Shown here in pieces: positions 27,351 to 35,865 of a stretch of DNA of 64,000 nucleotides. How positions within the stretch are numbered: position 1 is the first letter of the stretch; every line of letters begins with the position of its first letter. The position numbers and the translations under genes are program-made. Where the stretch lies: the NCBI RefSeq assembly GCF_001753205.1, contig NZ_CP017560.1:1054001-1118000 (forward strand), read 5' to 3'. The DNA is from Sporosarcina ureilytica (lineage in GTDB: Bacteria; Bacillota; Bacilli; Bacillales_A; Planococcaceae). The notes under the pieces are model-generated. The model did no database searches, was not told the DNA's origin, and saw nothing but the letters and a program-made list of their open reading frames with translations.

Positions 27351-27405
27351 TCAATCAACGGGTGCCATATTTAAACAAGACCATCATTTCGATGGTCTAT
27401 TTTAC
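27351..27405 (+). repeat. truncated array repeat plus terminator-like hairpin
   Basis: TCAATCAACGGGTGCCATATTT is a degenerate opening half. It is followed by GACCATC-ATTTC-GATGGTC (27379-27397) and TATTTT, a likely intrinsic terminator. Confidence 0.5.
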
Positions 27406-27560
27406 GTCCATAACATAAAGTATTTTCATCGATTCTGTGTAAAATTTTACACTGGAACTAAACAGGAGATTAGTGCAAGAAGGATTCACTGATAAAAGGA
27501 GTATTTTGTTTGTTATATTTGGATCTAGAAGGTATATAATGAAATGTTTACTACATCCTA

Positions 27561-27582
27561 AAAAGGCGCAGTTCACATAGGA
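27561..27582 (+). repeat. degenerate array repeat fragment
   Basis: AAAAAGGCGCAGTTCACATAGG partially matches the GGGCGCAGTTC core just before the ribosome binding site of the next gene. Weak match. Confidence 0.3.
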
Positions 27583-27593
27583 TGGTGTTAATT

Positions 27594-29051
27594 TTGAGGT
27601 GCTCAAAAAAATTCTTCAGTTTGTTAGTTATTTGTTTAGTTTTTATAAATGTGATGGGTCATGAAGGAATCGCTTCAGATGGTGAAATTACGCTAAAAGA
27701 AGCGATTAACATTGGTTTCGAGAGAGCAAAGGAATGGAATGCAAATGTAACTCTCACAAGTGTAAACACTGTGGATGAAACGATGGGAGGCTCGAGAGGA
27801 GAGACAGGAAAACGTTTCAAATGGTTTGTGCAATTTATGGTTCCGGGTACAGAGGATCATTTAATAATTGGTATCTCTAAAAAGAAAGTTACCGTGTTTG
27901 AACCGATTAAGCAAACTAATCAGGGTTCCAATATACCTTACAATAAGATTAAGTTGGATAGCTCTGATGTTCTCCAATTAGCAAGAGAGAAATATGGACT
28001 ACAACAAGGAAAAGATTGGGCAACTGGATACCATTTTGAACTTGATAGTTTCGATGGTGAGCCCATTCTAACAGTGGTTGGAAATGATCGAAAAAACCGT
28101 TTCGCTCGAATTTCATTCAATGCCGAAAACGGAGATGTAGTTAGTGCAATACATAAATTACCGTATGGTGGAGGATTAATATCCAAACGCAATGGCACCG
28201 AAAACTTAACGAAAAAAGGGATGGCGATTACTGGAGTTGTTGCTGGAAACAAATATTTAGTGGTATGGGGAGACAAAAAACCAACACAATTTAGTACAAC
28301 CAAGCAACCTTTTATTGAATGGAGCCATAATAATGGAGAAACCTGGACAGAACTCCAAGCTAATCATTATGTAACACACGCGTGGTTCGATATAAATGAT
28401 CAATTATATGCAGCTACGGAAAAAGAATTATGGGCTGGTATTACATCAAAAAGCAAAGGAACGAAAATTCTTTCATTAGAACATACCATTGAGATTCTCG
28501 ATTATTCAATCAACAACCATATAGCTGTGAAATTAAATGAAAGTATTTACTATACAGTCAATCAAGGGGAGAAATGGAAACAGACGATAGTTCCTGAACC
28601 ATTTTATGTGGTTCAAATCTCGGATAATGGAGATTTGGTAGTACTCACAGAAGAATGGAAGATTTTGCAAAAGAGTAATGATGGGTGGAACAAGATAACC
28701 ATGCCGAATAGTAATGACGTACCTGAGGATATGAAAGTGATTAATAATAGGCTATTCATTACTACACAAAGTGGAATTTGGACCCGAAATCTTAGTGAGG
28801 GGAATTGGAGAAAAATTCAAGTCGATGAAATAATAGGTAAACTTATTAAAAAAGGGGAGAAATTATTCGGCTACACACATAGGGGTGAAGCTATTTATTC
28901 CATCAACACCAAAGACGAAAGTAAATCTGTAAAAGTGTTTGATGCGAGGGATTCCATCGTTATAGATGTGGATATTATGGGAGATACTTTCTGGGCCGCA
29001 ACTATACCAAATTATTCTTGGGAAGAAATGCCGATTCAGCAAAGACGATAA
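27594..29051 (+). CDS. secreted protein with PepSY-like N-terminal part and beta-propeller-like repeats
   Basis: About 485 residues. An N-terminal signal peptide (FFSLLVICLVFINVMGHEGIAS) is followed by two alpha/beta modules resembling PepSY (ITLKEAINIGFERAKEW and DVLQLAREKYGL). The remainder carries repeated Asp-box-like units: WSHNNGETWTEL, YTVNQGEKWKQT, LQKSNDGWNKIT and WTRNLSEGNWRKI, typical of BNR/sialidase-type propellers. AGGATGGTG (27580-27588) favours the TTG at 27594 over ATG 27582. It is by far the largest gene in the array. No catalytic residues are recognisable; probably an extracellular binding or sensor protein. Confidence 0.7.
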   Translation: MRCSKKFFSLLVICLVFINVMGHEGIASDGEITLKEAINIGFERAKEWNANVTLTSVNTVDETMGGSRGETGKRFKWFVQFMVPGTEDHLIIGISKKKVTVFEPIKQTNQGSNIPYNKIKLDSSDVLQLAREKYGLQQGKDWATGYHFELDSFDGEPILTVVGNDRKNRFARISFNAENGDVVSAIHKLPYGGGLISKRNGTENLTKKGMAITGVVAGNKYLVVWGDKKPTQFSTTKQPFIEWSHNNGETWTELQANHYVTHAWFDINDQLYAATEKELWAGITSKSKGTKILSLEHTIEILDYSINNHIAVKLNESIYYTVNQGEKWKQTIVPEPFYVVQISDNGDLVVLTEEWKILQKSNDGWNKITMPNSNDVPEDMKVINNRLFITTQSGIWTRNLSEGNWRKIQVDEIIGKLIKKGEKLFGYTHRGEAIYSINTKDESKSVKVFDARDSIVIDVDIMGDTFWAATIPNYSWEEMPIQQRR

Positions 29052-29097
29052 AAAATTCAAGGGTATATCCAGGAATGAATATTGTGAAACATTTTAC

Positions 29098-29160
29098 TTC
29101 AACTAACGGGCGCAATTCTTTAATAAGGATTAGCGCCAATGTTACATATAAGGGTCATTT
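29098..29160 (+). repeat. array repeat
   Basis: TTCAACTAACGGGCGCAATT opens the copy. AATTCTT and AAGGATT form the inner stem with loop TAAT, and GGCGC/GCGCC the outer stem, with a single unpaired A on the 3' arm. It ends AAGGGTCATTT. Confidence 0.75.
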
Positions 29161-29229
29161 AGTCGAGTAGTGAAACTTTTATCATTCTAATTCGTATAGG
29201 TATTAGGGTTTAAAATAGGGGGTATATAT

Positions 29230-29427
29230 ATGTTGATTCTTTCAGGAATTTTAAGCGCCATAGCAAGCATATTGCTCATTTTAAGTGCGGCTTTTTATTT
29301 ACGGCATTTCCAAAAAACTAAAAGACAAAGAAAACTTACACCTTTTGAATTGACACTGTCCATCGTTATACAGCTTGCATATGTTCTTTTTGCAATTAGT
29401 TTACTGATAAGGGTATTTTTTGGATAG
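29230..29427 (+). CDS. small two-helix membrane protein
   Basis: 65 residues: two hydrophobic segments (about 3-24 and 44-63) joined by a very basic loop (HFQKTKRQRKLTP). TAGGGGGTATATAT precedes the ATG. Unknown family; occupies one repeat-bounded unit by itself. Confidence 0.65.
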   Translation: MLILSGILSAIASILLILSAAFYLRHFQKTKRQRKLTPFELTLSIVIQLAYVLFAISLLIRVFFG

Positions 29428-29432
29428 CATTT

Positions 29433-29483
29433 GTTCAGCAAATGGGTGTGATTTCCGCTTGTTAACAAAAGGGCGAGGTTGTT
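29433..29483 (+). repeat. degenerate array repeat
   Basis: TTCAGCAAATGGGTGTGATT ... AACAAAAGGGCGAGGTTGTTG keeps the spacing of both halves but has diverged sequence. Confidence 0.45.
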
Positions 29484-29502
29484 GGGGAATAGGGGGGATT
29501 GA

Positions 29503-29772
29503 ATGTTTACGTATTTATCTAGTGTAAGTCTATTGTTAGTTATTATTCCATTTTTTAGTTTTGAATCTCCCTATATGGTTCTTCCCTTAGTGTTCGCAAC
29601 TTTGGGTGCGATTTTCGGAGTGATTAGCATTAAGAAGGAATCAGGTTTTTTAGGTAAAATCACTTTTATAATTAACCCATTACTTTTGTTGGCTGGTATT
29701 TTAATATTATTATTTTCTTTACTTTGGATAATTAGTGGTACACCAAAAAAATTGGCGACTAACAGCCGATAA
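29503..29772 (+). CDS. small three-helix membrane protein
   Basis: 89 residues, almost entirely hydrophobic, in three segments with a VISIKKESGFLGKI loop. AGGGGGGATTGA precedes the ATG. Its layout (FATLGAIFGVISIKKESG) resembles that of the next-but-one cassette protein (FGLLGIIFGWFGIKEG), so the two may be distant relatives. Confidence 0.65.
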   Translation: MFTYLSSVSLLLVIIPFFSFESPYMVLPLVFATLGAIFGVISIKKESGFLGKITFIINPLLLLAGILILLFSLLWIISGTPKKLATNSR

Positions 29773-29825
29773 AGCAATCGGGCGCAGTTCTAGAATAGAT
29801 TTGCGTTTCAAATGGGCCATTTTGC
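29773..29825 (+). repeat. array repeat
   Basis: CAATCGGGCGCAGTTCTAG ... TTGCGTTTCAAATGGGCCATTTTG. The outer stem is weakened (CGCA/TTGCG) but the GGGCCATTTTG block is perfect. It begins just past the preceding stop codon. Confidence 0.7.
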
Positions 29826-29875
29826 CAAAAACTGAATAAGTGATAAAAGTGGGATTATACGAGAGGTGGGATGTA

Positions 29876-30205
29876 ATGACGTGGCTTCTTTTGTTAGTTT
29901 TTTTAATCATAAGTTACTATTTTGTCATAAAAGCTAAATCAAAAAGTATCGAGAAGTCTTTTTCTTTATTATCCCTGTTAATGTTTATGTTAATGGCTAC
30001 TCCAATATGGAACGAAAGATTATTTGATTACATCATAGATTTAAGTCTATTTTTGCCTTTTGTGTTTGGATTGTTAGGAATCATATTTGGATGGTTTGGT
30101 ATTAAAGAGGGTACAAGAGCAAGTTTCATTCTAATAAATATCTTGGCACTACTTTTTTATCTCATTATTTTCCTTATGGGAACAATTGGTTTTCAAGAAC
30201 CTTAA
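29876..30205 (+). CDS. small membrane protein
   Basis: 109 residues from ATG 29876, which follows GAGAGGTGGGATGTA; an earlier in-frame ATG at 29840 has no such signal. Four hydrophobic stretches are visible, with FGLLGIIFGWFGIKEGTRASF in the third quarter, similar in pattern to the protein at 29503. Family unknown. Confidence 0.65.
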   Translation: MTWLLLLVFLIISYYFVIKAKSKSIEKSFSLLSLLMFMLMATPIWNERLFDYIIDLSLFLPFVFGLLGIIFGWFGIKEGTRASFILINILALLFYLIIFLMGTIGFQEP

Positions 30206-30211
30206 ATGAAT

Positions 30212-30280
30212 CTTCAGTTAACGGGCGCAATTCTGGAACAAGGACTTGCGCCCGTTCAACAATAGGGCCATTTTGTTGCA
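30212..30280 (+). repeat. array repeat, best-conserved copy
   Basis: AACGGGCGCAA (30220-30230) pairs perfectly with TTGCGCCCGTT (30245-30255). An inner TTCT/AGGA stem leaves one unpaired C on the 3' arm. CAACAATAGGGCCATTTTGTTG follows as a second, smaller palindromic block. Confidence 0.8.
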
Positions 30281-30350
30281 ATTATGAAACTATTTCCTAT
30301 CTCGTTCGTCTTGTTTGGTAAGAATATTTAGTATAAATGGAGGTATAAGT

Positions 30351-30635
30351 ATGTGGGTAGTATTAGGGGTTATTGCAATAATAGCAACTTTTATAAATCT
30401 TTATATGTATAAGGCAGGAAAGGATTATAAGCTTGCTATGGCGCTGGGATTATCATTTACAGCACTAACACTTGTTGCAGAGTACAGTATGGTGTCCGAT
30501 TGGGTAAAGGTGGAAGATTGGGCAGCTCTATTAGATGTAGTGCCTGGTATGGAAAAGGCACTATGGTTTTTGACAATAGTTTCTATCTTACTAAATATAG
30601 CACCTATACTTTTAGAACTGAAAGGTAAGAAATAA
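30351..30635 (+). CDS. small membrane protein
   Basis: 94 residues from ATG 30351, 7 bp after GGAGG. Three hydrophobic segments surround SMVSDWVKVEDWAALLDVVPGMEKALW, a conserved-looking amphipathic stretch. It resembles small Firmicute membrane proteins of unknown function; no reliable family name. Confidence 0.65.
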   Translation: MWVVLGVIAIIATFINLYMYKAGKDYKLAMALGLSFTALTLVAEYSMVSDWVKVEDWAALLDVVPGMEKALWFLTIVSILLNIAPILLELKGKK

Positions 30636-30691
30636 TGACTTAGTGTCACGCCAGTTATATAATATGCAATTATTGTGTAAGTCTTTATATA

Positions 30692-30732
30692 TAACTAACG
30701 GGCGCGATTATGGAATAGTTGGCCTTAAGGCG
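30692..30732 (+). repeat. truncated array repeat
   Basis: AACTAACGGGCGCGATTATGG matches the opening half; the closing arm is replaced by GGCCTTAAGGCG. A separate terminator follows about 70 bp later. Confidence 0.55.
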
Positions 30733-30802
30733 ATAAAGATGCTTTAAAAGTAATAATAGTAATGACCCTAATACTTATCAAAAAATAATTGATTATATTT
30801 TA

Positions 30803-30834
30803 GTGCGATTCGATTAAAGAATCGTACTTTTTAC
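30803..30834 (+). terminator. terminator-like hairpin
   Basis: GTGCGATTC and GAATCGTAC (one G-T) flank GATTAAA and are followed by TTTTT. It isolates the sigma-factor operon from upstream transcription. Confidence 0.7.
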
Positions 30835-30856
30835 TTTGTAAGATTTCAGAAAAAGT

Positions 30857-30884
30857 GTTAACTTTTTTGGTTGTTAAGAGTCTT
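30857..30884 (+). promoter_or_regulatory. candidate ECF-type (autoregulatory) promoter
   Basis: GTTAAC at 30857-30862 is followed after 17 nt by GTC (30880-30882) in GAGTCTTAT. An AAC-type -35 with a GTC-type -10 fits ECF promoters, which usually precede their own sigma genes. Weak on sequence alone. Confidence 0.35.
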
Positions 30885-30907
30885 ATAACTGAAGAGGAGG
30901 TGTTTAA

Positions 30908-31423
30908 TTGAGTAGGCAGGAGGAACTGTACTTAGTTTTACAAGAAAAATCAGCAATTATTTTTAAGTATTTAATTAAAAACGGCGCAAACCCCCGGGAT
31001 GCTGAAGATATTATCCAAGAAGCCTTATATAAATTTATTTTATATATTGATTCAGTTGCCCCAAACAAAGCTTATAGTTGGCTATTTCGAGTAGCAATTA
31101 ATGAGTACTATGATTTATATCGGAAGCAGCAAAAAGAAGTTAATGTACCTTTTGAAGGCTTTGAGTTTGTAGACGATTCATTTTTACCAGAAGACTATGT
31201 TCAACAGACAGAAATGAAAAAAGAAATTCATAACATACTGAATCGGCTTTCCCCCTTACATAAACAATTACTCCTGTTGAAGTATATGCTTGGATTAAGT
31301 TACAAAGAAATTGCTGAGATGCTTGATTTAAATCCTGGAACGTTGAAAACATATTTATATCGGGCAAGACAAAATTTTAAAAAACTCTATGTAGAGGAGA
31401 AGGAAAAATATGACAGAGAATAA
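30908..31423 (+). CDS. ECF RNA polymerase sigma factor
   Basis: 171 residues, TTG start behind GAAGAGGAGG. Region 2 includes DAEDIIQEALYKFILYI and SWLFRVAINEYYDLYRKQ; region 4 is the helix-turn-helix LPxxxKQLLLLKYMLGLSYKEIAEMLDLNPGTLKTYLYRARQNFKK. It directs RNA polymerase to its own promoters on release by the membrane anti-sigma factor encoded immediately downstream, whose gene overlaps it by 14 bp. The pair fills one repeat-bounded unit. Confidence 0.9.
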   Translation: MSRQEELYLVLQEKSAIIFKYLIKNGANPRDAEDIIQEALYKFILYIDSVAPNKAYSWLFRVAINEYYDLYRKQQKEVNVPFEGFEFVDDSFLPEDYVQQTEMKKEIHNILNRLSPLHKQLLLLKYMLGLSYKEIAEMLDLNPGTLKTYLYRARQNFKKLYVEEKEKYDRE

Positions 31424-32408
31424 AAAGGAAAAGGAATTGAACGATTTATTTGGGGGGAATTCGGTAAGGAATATTGCTGGGACAGTGAAAAAGGCAAGAA
31501 GAAAAACCATTCTACGCAATATCGTGATTACATTATTAGTGGTACTTTTCCTTGGTATTACTTTAAGTTTTTCTTGGCTATTTATTATAAGAGGGAGTCA
31601 AGACAAAGCATTGCGCGATATTGAATTATTTAGTCAAATTACCAATCCAAACGTCGAGGAATTGGGAAGCCAGAATATATCAAATGGTGTGTTTGAGGGA
31701 ATTTTAACTTTTAATCGATACAAAGAGATTGAGGGAATTCCAGTAGATTGGAGTAATTATGTGATGACGTATAGCCTGTTTGGGGGAGTAAGTCCTTTTA
31801 CAGGTGATCATTCTCCATTACAGATTGAAGATAAAGATGATGGACTCGTAAGGTACTACGACCGTGAGACAAAGCAAAGGATGATGAATTTTTATCATCC
31901 GGATGTAGAGTACAGTCCAATTCGTAATGACTTAAATATCTTAAAAAATTTTACAGATGACACTTTGGTCGAACTAGGGGTTTCATTTAACCAAAAATAC
32001 ACGCCGGAAGAGGTACGTAAATTAATTCCAAAGAATCTAACACTTAAATGGTACTGGGTAGATACTTATTCAGAAAAAGACATTGAATGGTTAAACAGGG
32101 TAAGTGATCATTCAACTGAACTAGCTACTCAAATTTATGGGTTTGCAACAAACCCTATTGATTCTTCAATGAGTGAGGAAAATTTTATTACAAATGTACA
32201 ATTGGGTTTAAACTATAAAAACGGAAAATACTTCGGGGAATTTAATCGTATAGCCAATAACCTTCAAGGAGATTCTGATGAAATTGTCGAAGAAAATATT
32301 GGGATCATAGGTGGTGTGATCACGGGAACAGCTTCGGATTTAGCCGAGTTAAAGGACCTGGAAATGATTCGAGCATCTGTACTAGGCGTCACAATTAAAC
32401 CAGACTGA
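31410..32408 (+). CDS. membrane anti-sigma factor
   Basis: 332 residues. A short cytosolic N terminus (KEKELNDLFGGNSV) is followed by one transmembrane helix (IVITLLVVLFLGITLSFSWLFII, ~37-60) and a large extracytoplasmic domain. This matches the Sigma_reg_N/Sigma_reg_C anti-sigma architecture of Bacilli. AGAGGAGAAGGAAAAAT precedes the ATG, and the gene overlaps the sigma gene by 14 bp. It should hold the sigma factor at the membrane until an unknown envelope signal acts. Confidence 0.8.
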   Translation: MTENKKEKELNDLFGGNSVRNIAGTVKKARRKTILRNIVITLLVVLFLGITLSFSWLFIIRGSQDKALRDIELFSQITNPNVEELGSQNISNGVFEGILTFNRYKEIEGIPVDWSNYVMTYSLFGGVSPFTGDHSPLQIEDKDDGLVRYYDRETKQRMMNFYHPDVEYSPIRNDLNILKNFTDDTLVELGVSFNQKYTPEEVRKLIPKNLTLKWYWVDTYSEKDIEWLNRVSDHSTELATQIYGFATNPIDSSMSEENFITNVQLGLNYKNGKYFGEFNRIANNLQGDSDEIVEENIGIIGGVITGTASDLAELKDLEMIRASVLGVTIKPD

Positions 32409-32448
32409 AGATACATTGTTATAATAAGGTTTTTGAAAGGTTGTACTT

Positions 32449-32506
32449 AAAGTAACGGGTGCTTTTGTCGTACAGCGTTGCTCTAGAATAGGGCCGTTTT
32501 ACGGAA
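32449..32506 (+). repeat. array repeat (diverged)
   Basis: AAGTAACGGGTGCTTTTGTCG ... GTTGCTCTAGAATAGGGCCGTTTTACGG keeps the AATAGGGCC-GTTTT end; the outer stem is weak. Confidence 0.6.
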
Positions 32507-32524
32507 TATAGTAGGAGAGAATAA

Positions 32525-33313
32525 ATGACAAATACAAAACTTAAAATCATTGCATTAATAACAATGCTCATTGATCATATTGGTCAATTTATTCCTAATA
32601 CGCCTGATTGGTTTCATTGGATAGGCAGAATAGCAATTCCAATTTTTATTTATGCTTTAGTTATAGGCTATCAACATACTTCAAACAGAAAAAATTACAT
32701 CATTCGTTTGTACCTTTTTAGTTTTGGAATGGCAGTATTAAATCTTATTTTCAACATTATTTTTAACGAAACCCAAATGTATATAACAAACAATTTTTTT
32801 GCACCACTTTTTTTAATTGTGATGATAATTTATCTGTTAGAAAAAAAGCAAAGCAAATATGTATTTTATCTTATCGTTTGGCAGGTACTAGCTTTGTTTC
32901 TAAGTGTGTTATTTGTAGAAGTATTAAGTTTAGACTTGACTAGTGATACTACAATCAATTATCAATTTTTTGGATCTGCATTCGGTAGCATTCTCTTCGT
33001 AGAAGGTGGTCCACTATTTGTACTTCTTGGCTTATTTCTTTATCTAGCCAGAAAAAAAATAAGCGGCATTGTTATCGTCTATTGCTTGTTTTCCTTGTTT
33101 TGTTATATAGCTTACGTTAAATGGGGTCAGAGACCAGATGCCCCTTATATTTATTTAGTTCAATTTGCAAGATATCAATGGATTATGATTGCTGCATTAC
33201 CGTTTATCCTGCTTTATAACGGAAAAAGGGGAGCCGGTTTAAAACACTTTTTTTATATTTTTTATCCAGGACACATCTTAATCTTATATTTGATTGGAAT
33301 CTATTTAAAGTGA
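32525..33313 (+). CDS. TraX-family membrane protein
   Basis: 262 residues with about eight hydrophobic segments. The N terminus LKIIALITMLIDHIGQF and the C terminus FFYIFYPGHILILYLIGIYL are hallmarks of TraX-like proteins. F-plasmid TraX N-acetylates pilin, while chromosomal Firmicute homologues are presumed acyltransferases acting at the membrane. GTAGGAGAGAATAA precedes the ATG. It forms a single-gene unit between two repeats. Confidence 0.82.
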   Translation: MTNTKLKIIALITMLIDHIGQFIPNTPDWFHWIGRIAIPIFIYALVIGYQHTSNRKNYIIRLYLFSFGMAVLNLIFNIIFNETQMYITNNFFAPLFLIVMIIYLLEKKQSKYVFYLIVWQVLALFLSVLFVEVLSLDLTSDTTINYQFFGSAFGSILFVEGGPLFVLLGLFLYLARKKISGIVIVYCLFSLFCYIAYVKWGQRPDAPYIYLVQFARYQWIMIAALPFILLYNGKRGAGLKHFFYIFYPGHILILYLIGIYLK

Positions 33314-33325
33314 AATTATTTATTC

Positions 33326-33392
33326 CGCAATCGGGCGCGCTTGTAGCATAAGTGATTGCGTCCATATCCACAATACGAACGGGCCATTTTGC
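33326..33392 (+). repeat. array repeat
   Basis: CAATCGGGCGCGCTTGTAGC ... TGATTGCGTCC ... AACGGGCCATTTTG. GGGCGC pairs with GCGTCC (one G-T). It precedes the lipoprotein gene broken by IS21. Confidence 0.7.
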
Positions 33393-33610
33393 TGAATTTC
33401 TCACACGAAGGGACTGATCTCCATCAAAAACAGCAAAATTATTATATTTGTCCTAATGTTAACCGTCTTGGGGATTTTAAGTGCTTGTAACAATGATGAA
33501 AAAAGTAGTGAGGATATGGAAATTACTAAAGACTATGTGATGAAGTGTATTTGGCAAGTATAAAATGCATTAAACGGCAATCAAAAATGTTCCACTTGCC
33601 AACCGTAAAA

Positions 33611-34330
33611 TTACCTTTGAATAATTGATTCTTTATATCGATGACTTTCGCCATTAAACACAATTAAATGTGAATGATGGATTAGTCGATCAATGACTGC
33701 TTCAGTTAAAATTGGATCGCCAAACACATGATTCCACTGACCAAACTGAAGGTTAGTAGTGATAATAATGCTTTTAGCTTCGTAACACATTGAAATGACC
33801 TGAAATAGTAGTTCTGCCCCTTGTTTATGTAAAGGGATATAACCTAGTTCATCCAAAATCAAAAGGTCTAATTTTTCAATTTGCTTAAAAAGTCGATTCA
33901 GTGTGCCTTTTTCGTTTGCGTCGAGTAAACGATTCACTAACGATGCCACAGTATAGAATTTAACGGACTTGCCATACTTTTGTATGGCATTTAGCCCGAT
34001 AAGCGTTGATAAATAAGTTTTTCCAGTACCAACACCACCGTAAAAAATCAGATTCTCCTGTTGTTCCATAAACCTTCCGGTTAATAAATACTCCTTGTCC
34101 AATTCCTGATTCAAAATAATATCCTTCCAGTCGAAAGGATTGCCACCAACTTTCGGAAACGTTGCTGGTTTTAGTAATAGATTGACTTTACGTTCTTCCC
34201 GTTGTTGGATTTCATTTTCAAAAAGCTGTAATAGGTATTCCTCATTTGAGGTAGCTTTAATCTCGTGATAATTTTCCCTTATCCAACTCAACTTCAATCG
34301 CTTGGCATACTCCTGAATCTGTGTATTCAA
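33611..34330 (-). CDS. istB: IS21 helper ATPase IstB
   Basis: 239-residue AAA+ ATPase required for IS21 transposition. Walker A is GGVGTGKTYL, Walker B LLILDELGYIPL, with sensor motif ITTNLQFGQW. It overlaps istA by 4 bp (ATGA). IstB assembles on target DNA and activates IstA. Confidence 0.93.
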   Translation of the reverse strand: MNTQIQEYAKRLKLSWIRENYHEIKATSNEEYLLQLFENEIQQREERKVNLLLKPATFPKVGGNPFDWKDIILNQELDKEYLLTGRFMEQQENLIFYGGVGTGKTYLSTLIGLNAIQKYGKSVKFYTVASLVNRLLDANEKGTLNRLFKQIEKLDLLILDELGYIPLHKQGAELLFQVISMCYEAKSIIITTNLQFGQWNHVFGDPILTEAVIDRLIHHSHLIVFNGESHRYKESIIQR

Positions 34331-35865
34331 TTAATCCCAGCTCCTTCCATAAGCTGGTCGTAGTGCGCCAGTCCCCTTGAAATTTCGGGCATACTTGGCA
34401 AAGCCTTTTTAAATTGTACTTCTTCTCGAATGCCACGCCCATTAATAAGTTGGTAAAATACTTGTTTAATAGATTCTATAGAAGGATGACCATACTCGGA
34501 AGCTATGATTAATGATTCCGTAACTTTTTCAAACTGATGATTTTTCAGCACAGATGACAAAAACTTAAGTGCTTCTTGCTTTTCAGAAACTGTACAAGCA
34601 TCAAGATATGTTTGCCATTCAGATGGCAGCTGATCATAAAAACTCGTGTATTTAAGTGCCAAAGGGCGTTTGGCCATCAAGTTCAAGTACGGCTGCCATT
34701 TCATTGACTTCCTGTACTGTCCATATAGCCGCGAATGGCTTACTACTAATTGATGCTCATCCGTAAGGATGTCGATTTTATTGTAAGAGATTCTAACTAC
34801 TACCTTATTTAATGCAAATCTTGGTGAGGTAGAATATGAGTTTTTCTCAATTCTAATGTAACCATATTTATCGGCTTTCAAAGTTTCGTATCTTACACAA
34901 CGATATTCTTTGCTTGGAAGAATCAAACTTGCTTTTTGATCTTCTTCAAACAACTGGGATATTAGGGTTTCCTTTTCGTAATGTTTCCGTTCACGGTCAT
35001 TCTCTGATTTCTCCCATAGACCCTTATTAAGCTCATCCAAATCCATCACATGCAGGCTTGGAAGTAAAAAGTTATTCCTAACATACTTCACCATCGCTTC
35101 TACATGTCCTTTTTCATTACCGCTATTGGGATTACAAAATTCATAATCAAATCCATAATGAAGAACGAAGTTTTGAAAGTCCTCGGTTAATTGCCGTTCA
35201 CCATTCGGCAGTATCTTTTTAACAGCTGGCGAAAGATTATCAAATCTAATCGTTCTCGGTACACTACCAGTGTAATGGAAAATTCTCTTTAGCCCCTCTA
35301 AGAAACATTCCTTATTTTGAGAAGGAAATACTTGAAAATAGAACGCATTACTATAAGGGTAAGATAGCACTAAGTATGGTAAAACTATTTCTTCTCCTTG
35401 GTATTGGAAAGGAGCTTCTCCAAAGTCTACTTGTGCAGCACCAGGCTTATTGTCCAATGGTAAAGCTGCTTGACTAGCTTCATCAAGCAATTCAATTTTT
35501 CGATTAGCAACGTAGTTGCGGACTGTCCGATCCGAGCCTGTAAAATTAAATTTCTCCTTCAATTGTTCCCATATTCTTTTGGCTGTCCTACGAAACTTTT
35601 TCTTCTTCTTGAAGTCTTCTAATAACCATTCGTCTACAATATGTTTAACAGGATCCATGACGGGGGAAGGTCTATTTTGTTTAGGTTTGATTTCTGGATT
35701 AAAGTCTTCCTTCTCCGCGTATTTCTTAACTGTTCTAGGGTCTCTACCTATTCTTCTTGCAATATATGCATAACTGCAATCTTTTCTATTCGCTTCATGT
35801 CTGATATAATTAATTTCGGCCACTGCCAACATCTCCTTAATACCTCCTGCATGACTTTGTCCCAA
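34327..35865 (-). CDS. istA: IS21 transposase IstA
   Basis: 512-residue DDE transposase. An N-terminal helix-turn-helix (YAYIARRIGRDPRTVKKYAEK) precedes an integrase core with AAQVDFGEA (first Asp), RFDNLSPAV (second Asp) and NEKGHVEAMVKYVR (Glu), and a C-terminal SH3-like region. The length is full. Confidence 0.93.
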   Translation of the reverse strand: MGQSHAGGIKEMLAVAEINYIRHEANRKDCSYAYIARRIGRDPRTVKKYAEKEDFNPEIKPKQNRPSPVMDPVKHIVDEWLLEDFKKKKKFRRTAKRIWEQLKEKFNFTGSDRTVRNYVANRKIELLDEASQAALPLDNKPGAAQVDFGEAPFQYQGEEIVLPYLVLSYPYSNAFYFQVFPSQNKECFLEGLKRIFHYTGSVPRTIRFDNLSPAVKKILPNGERQLTEDFQNFVLHYGFDYEFCNPNSGNEKGHVEAMVKYVRNNFLLPSLHVMDLDELNKGLWEKSENDRERKHYEKETLISQLFEEDQKASLILPSKEYRCVRYETLKADKYGYIRIEKNSYSTSPRFALNKVVVRISYNKIDILTDEHQLVVSHSRLYGQYRKSMKWQPYLNLMAKRPLALKYTSFYDQLPSEWQTYLDACTVSEKQEALKFLSSVLKNHQFEKVTESLIIASEYGHPSIESIKQVFYQLINGRGIREEVQFKKALPSMPEISRGLAHYDQLMEGAGIN

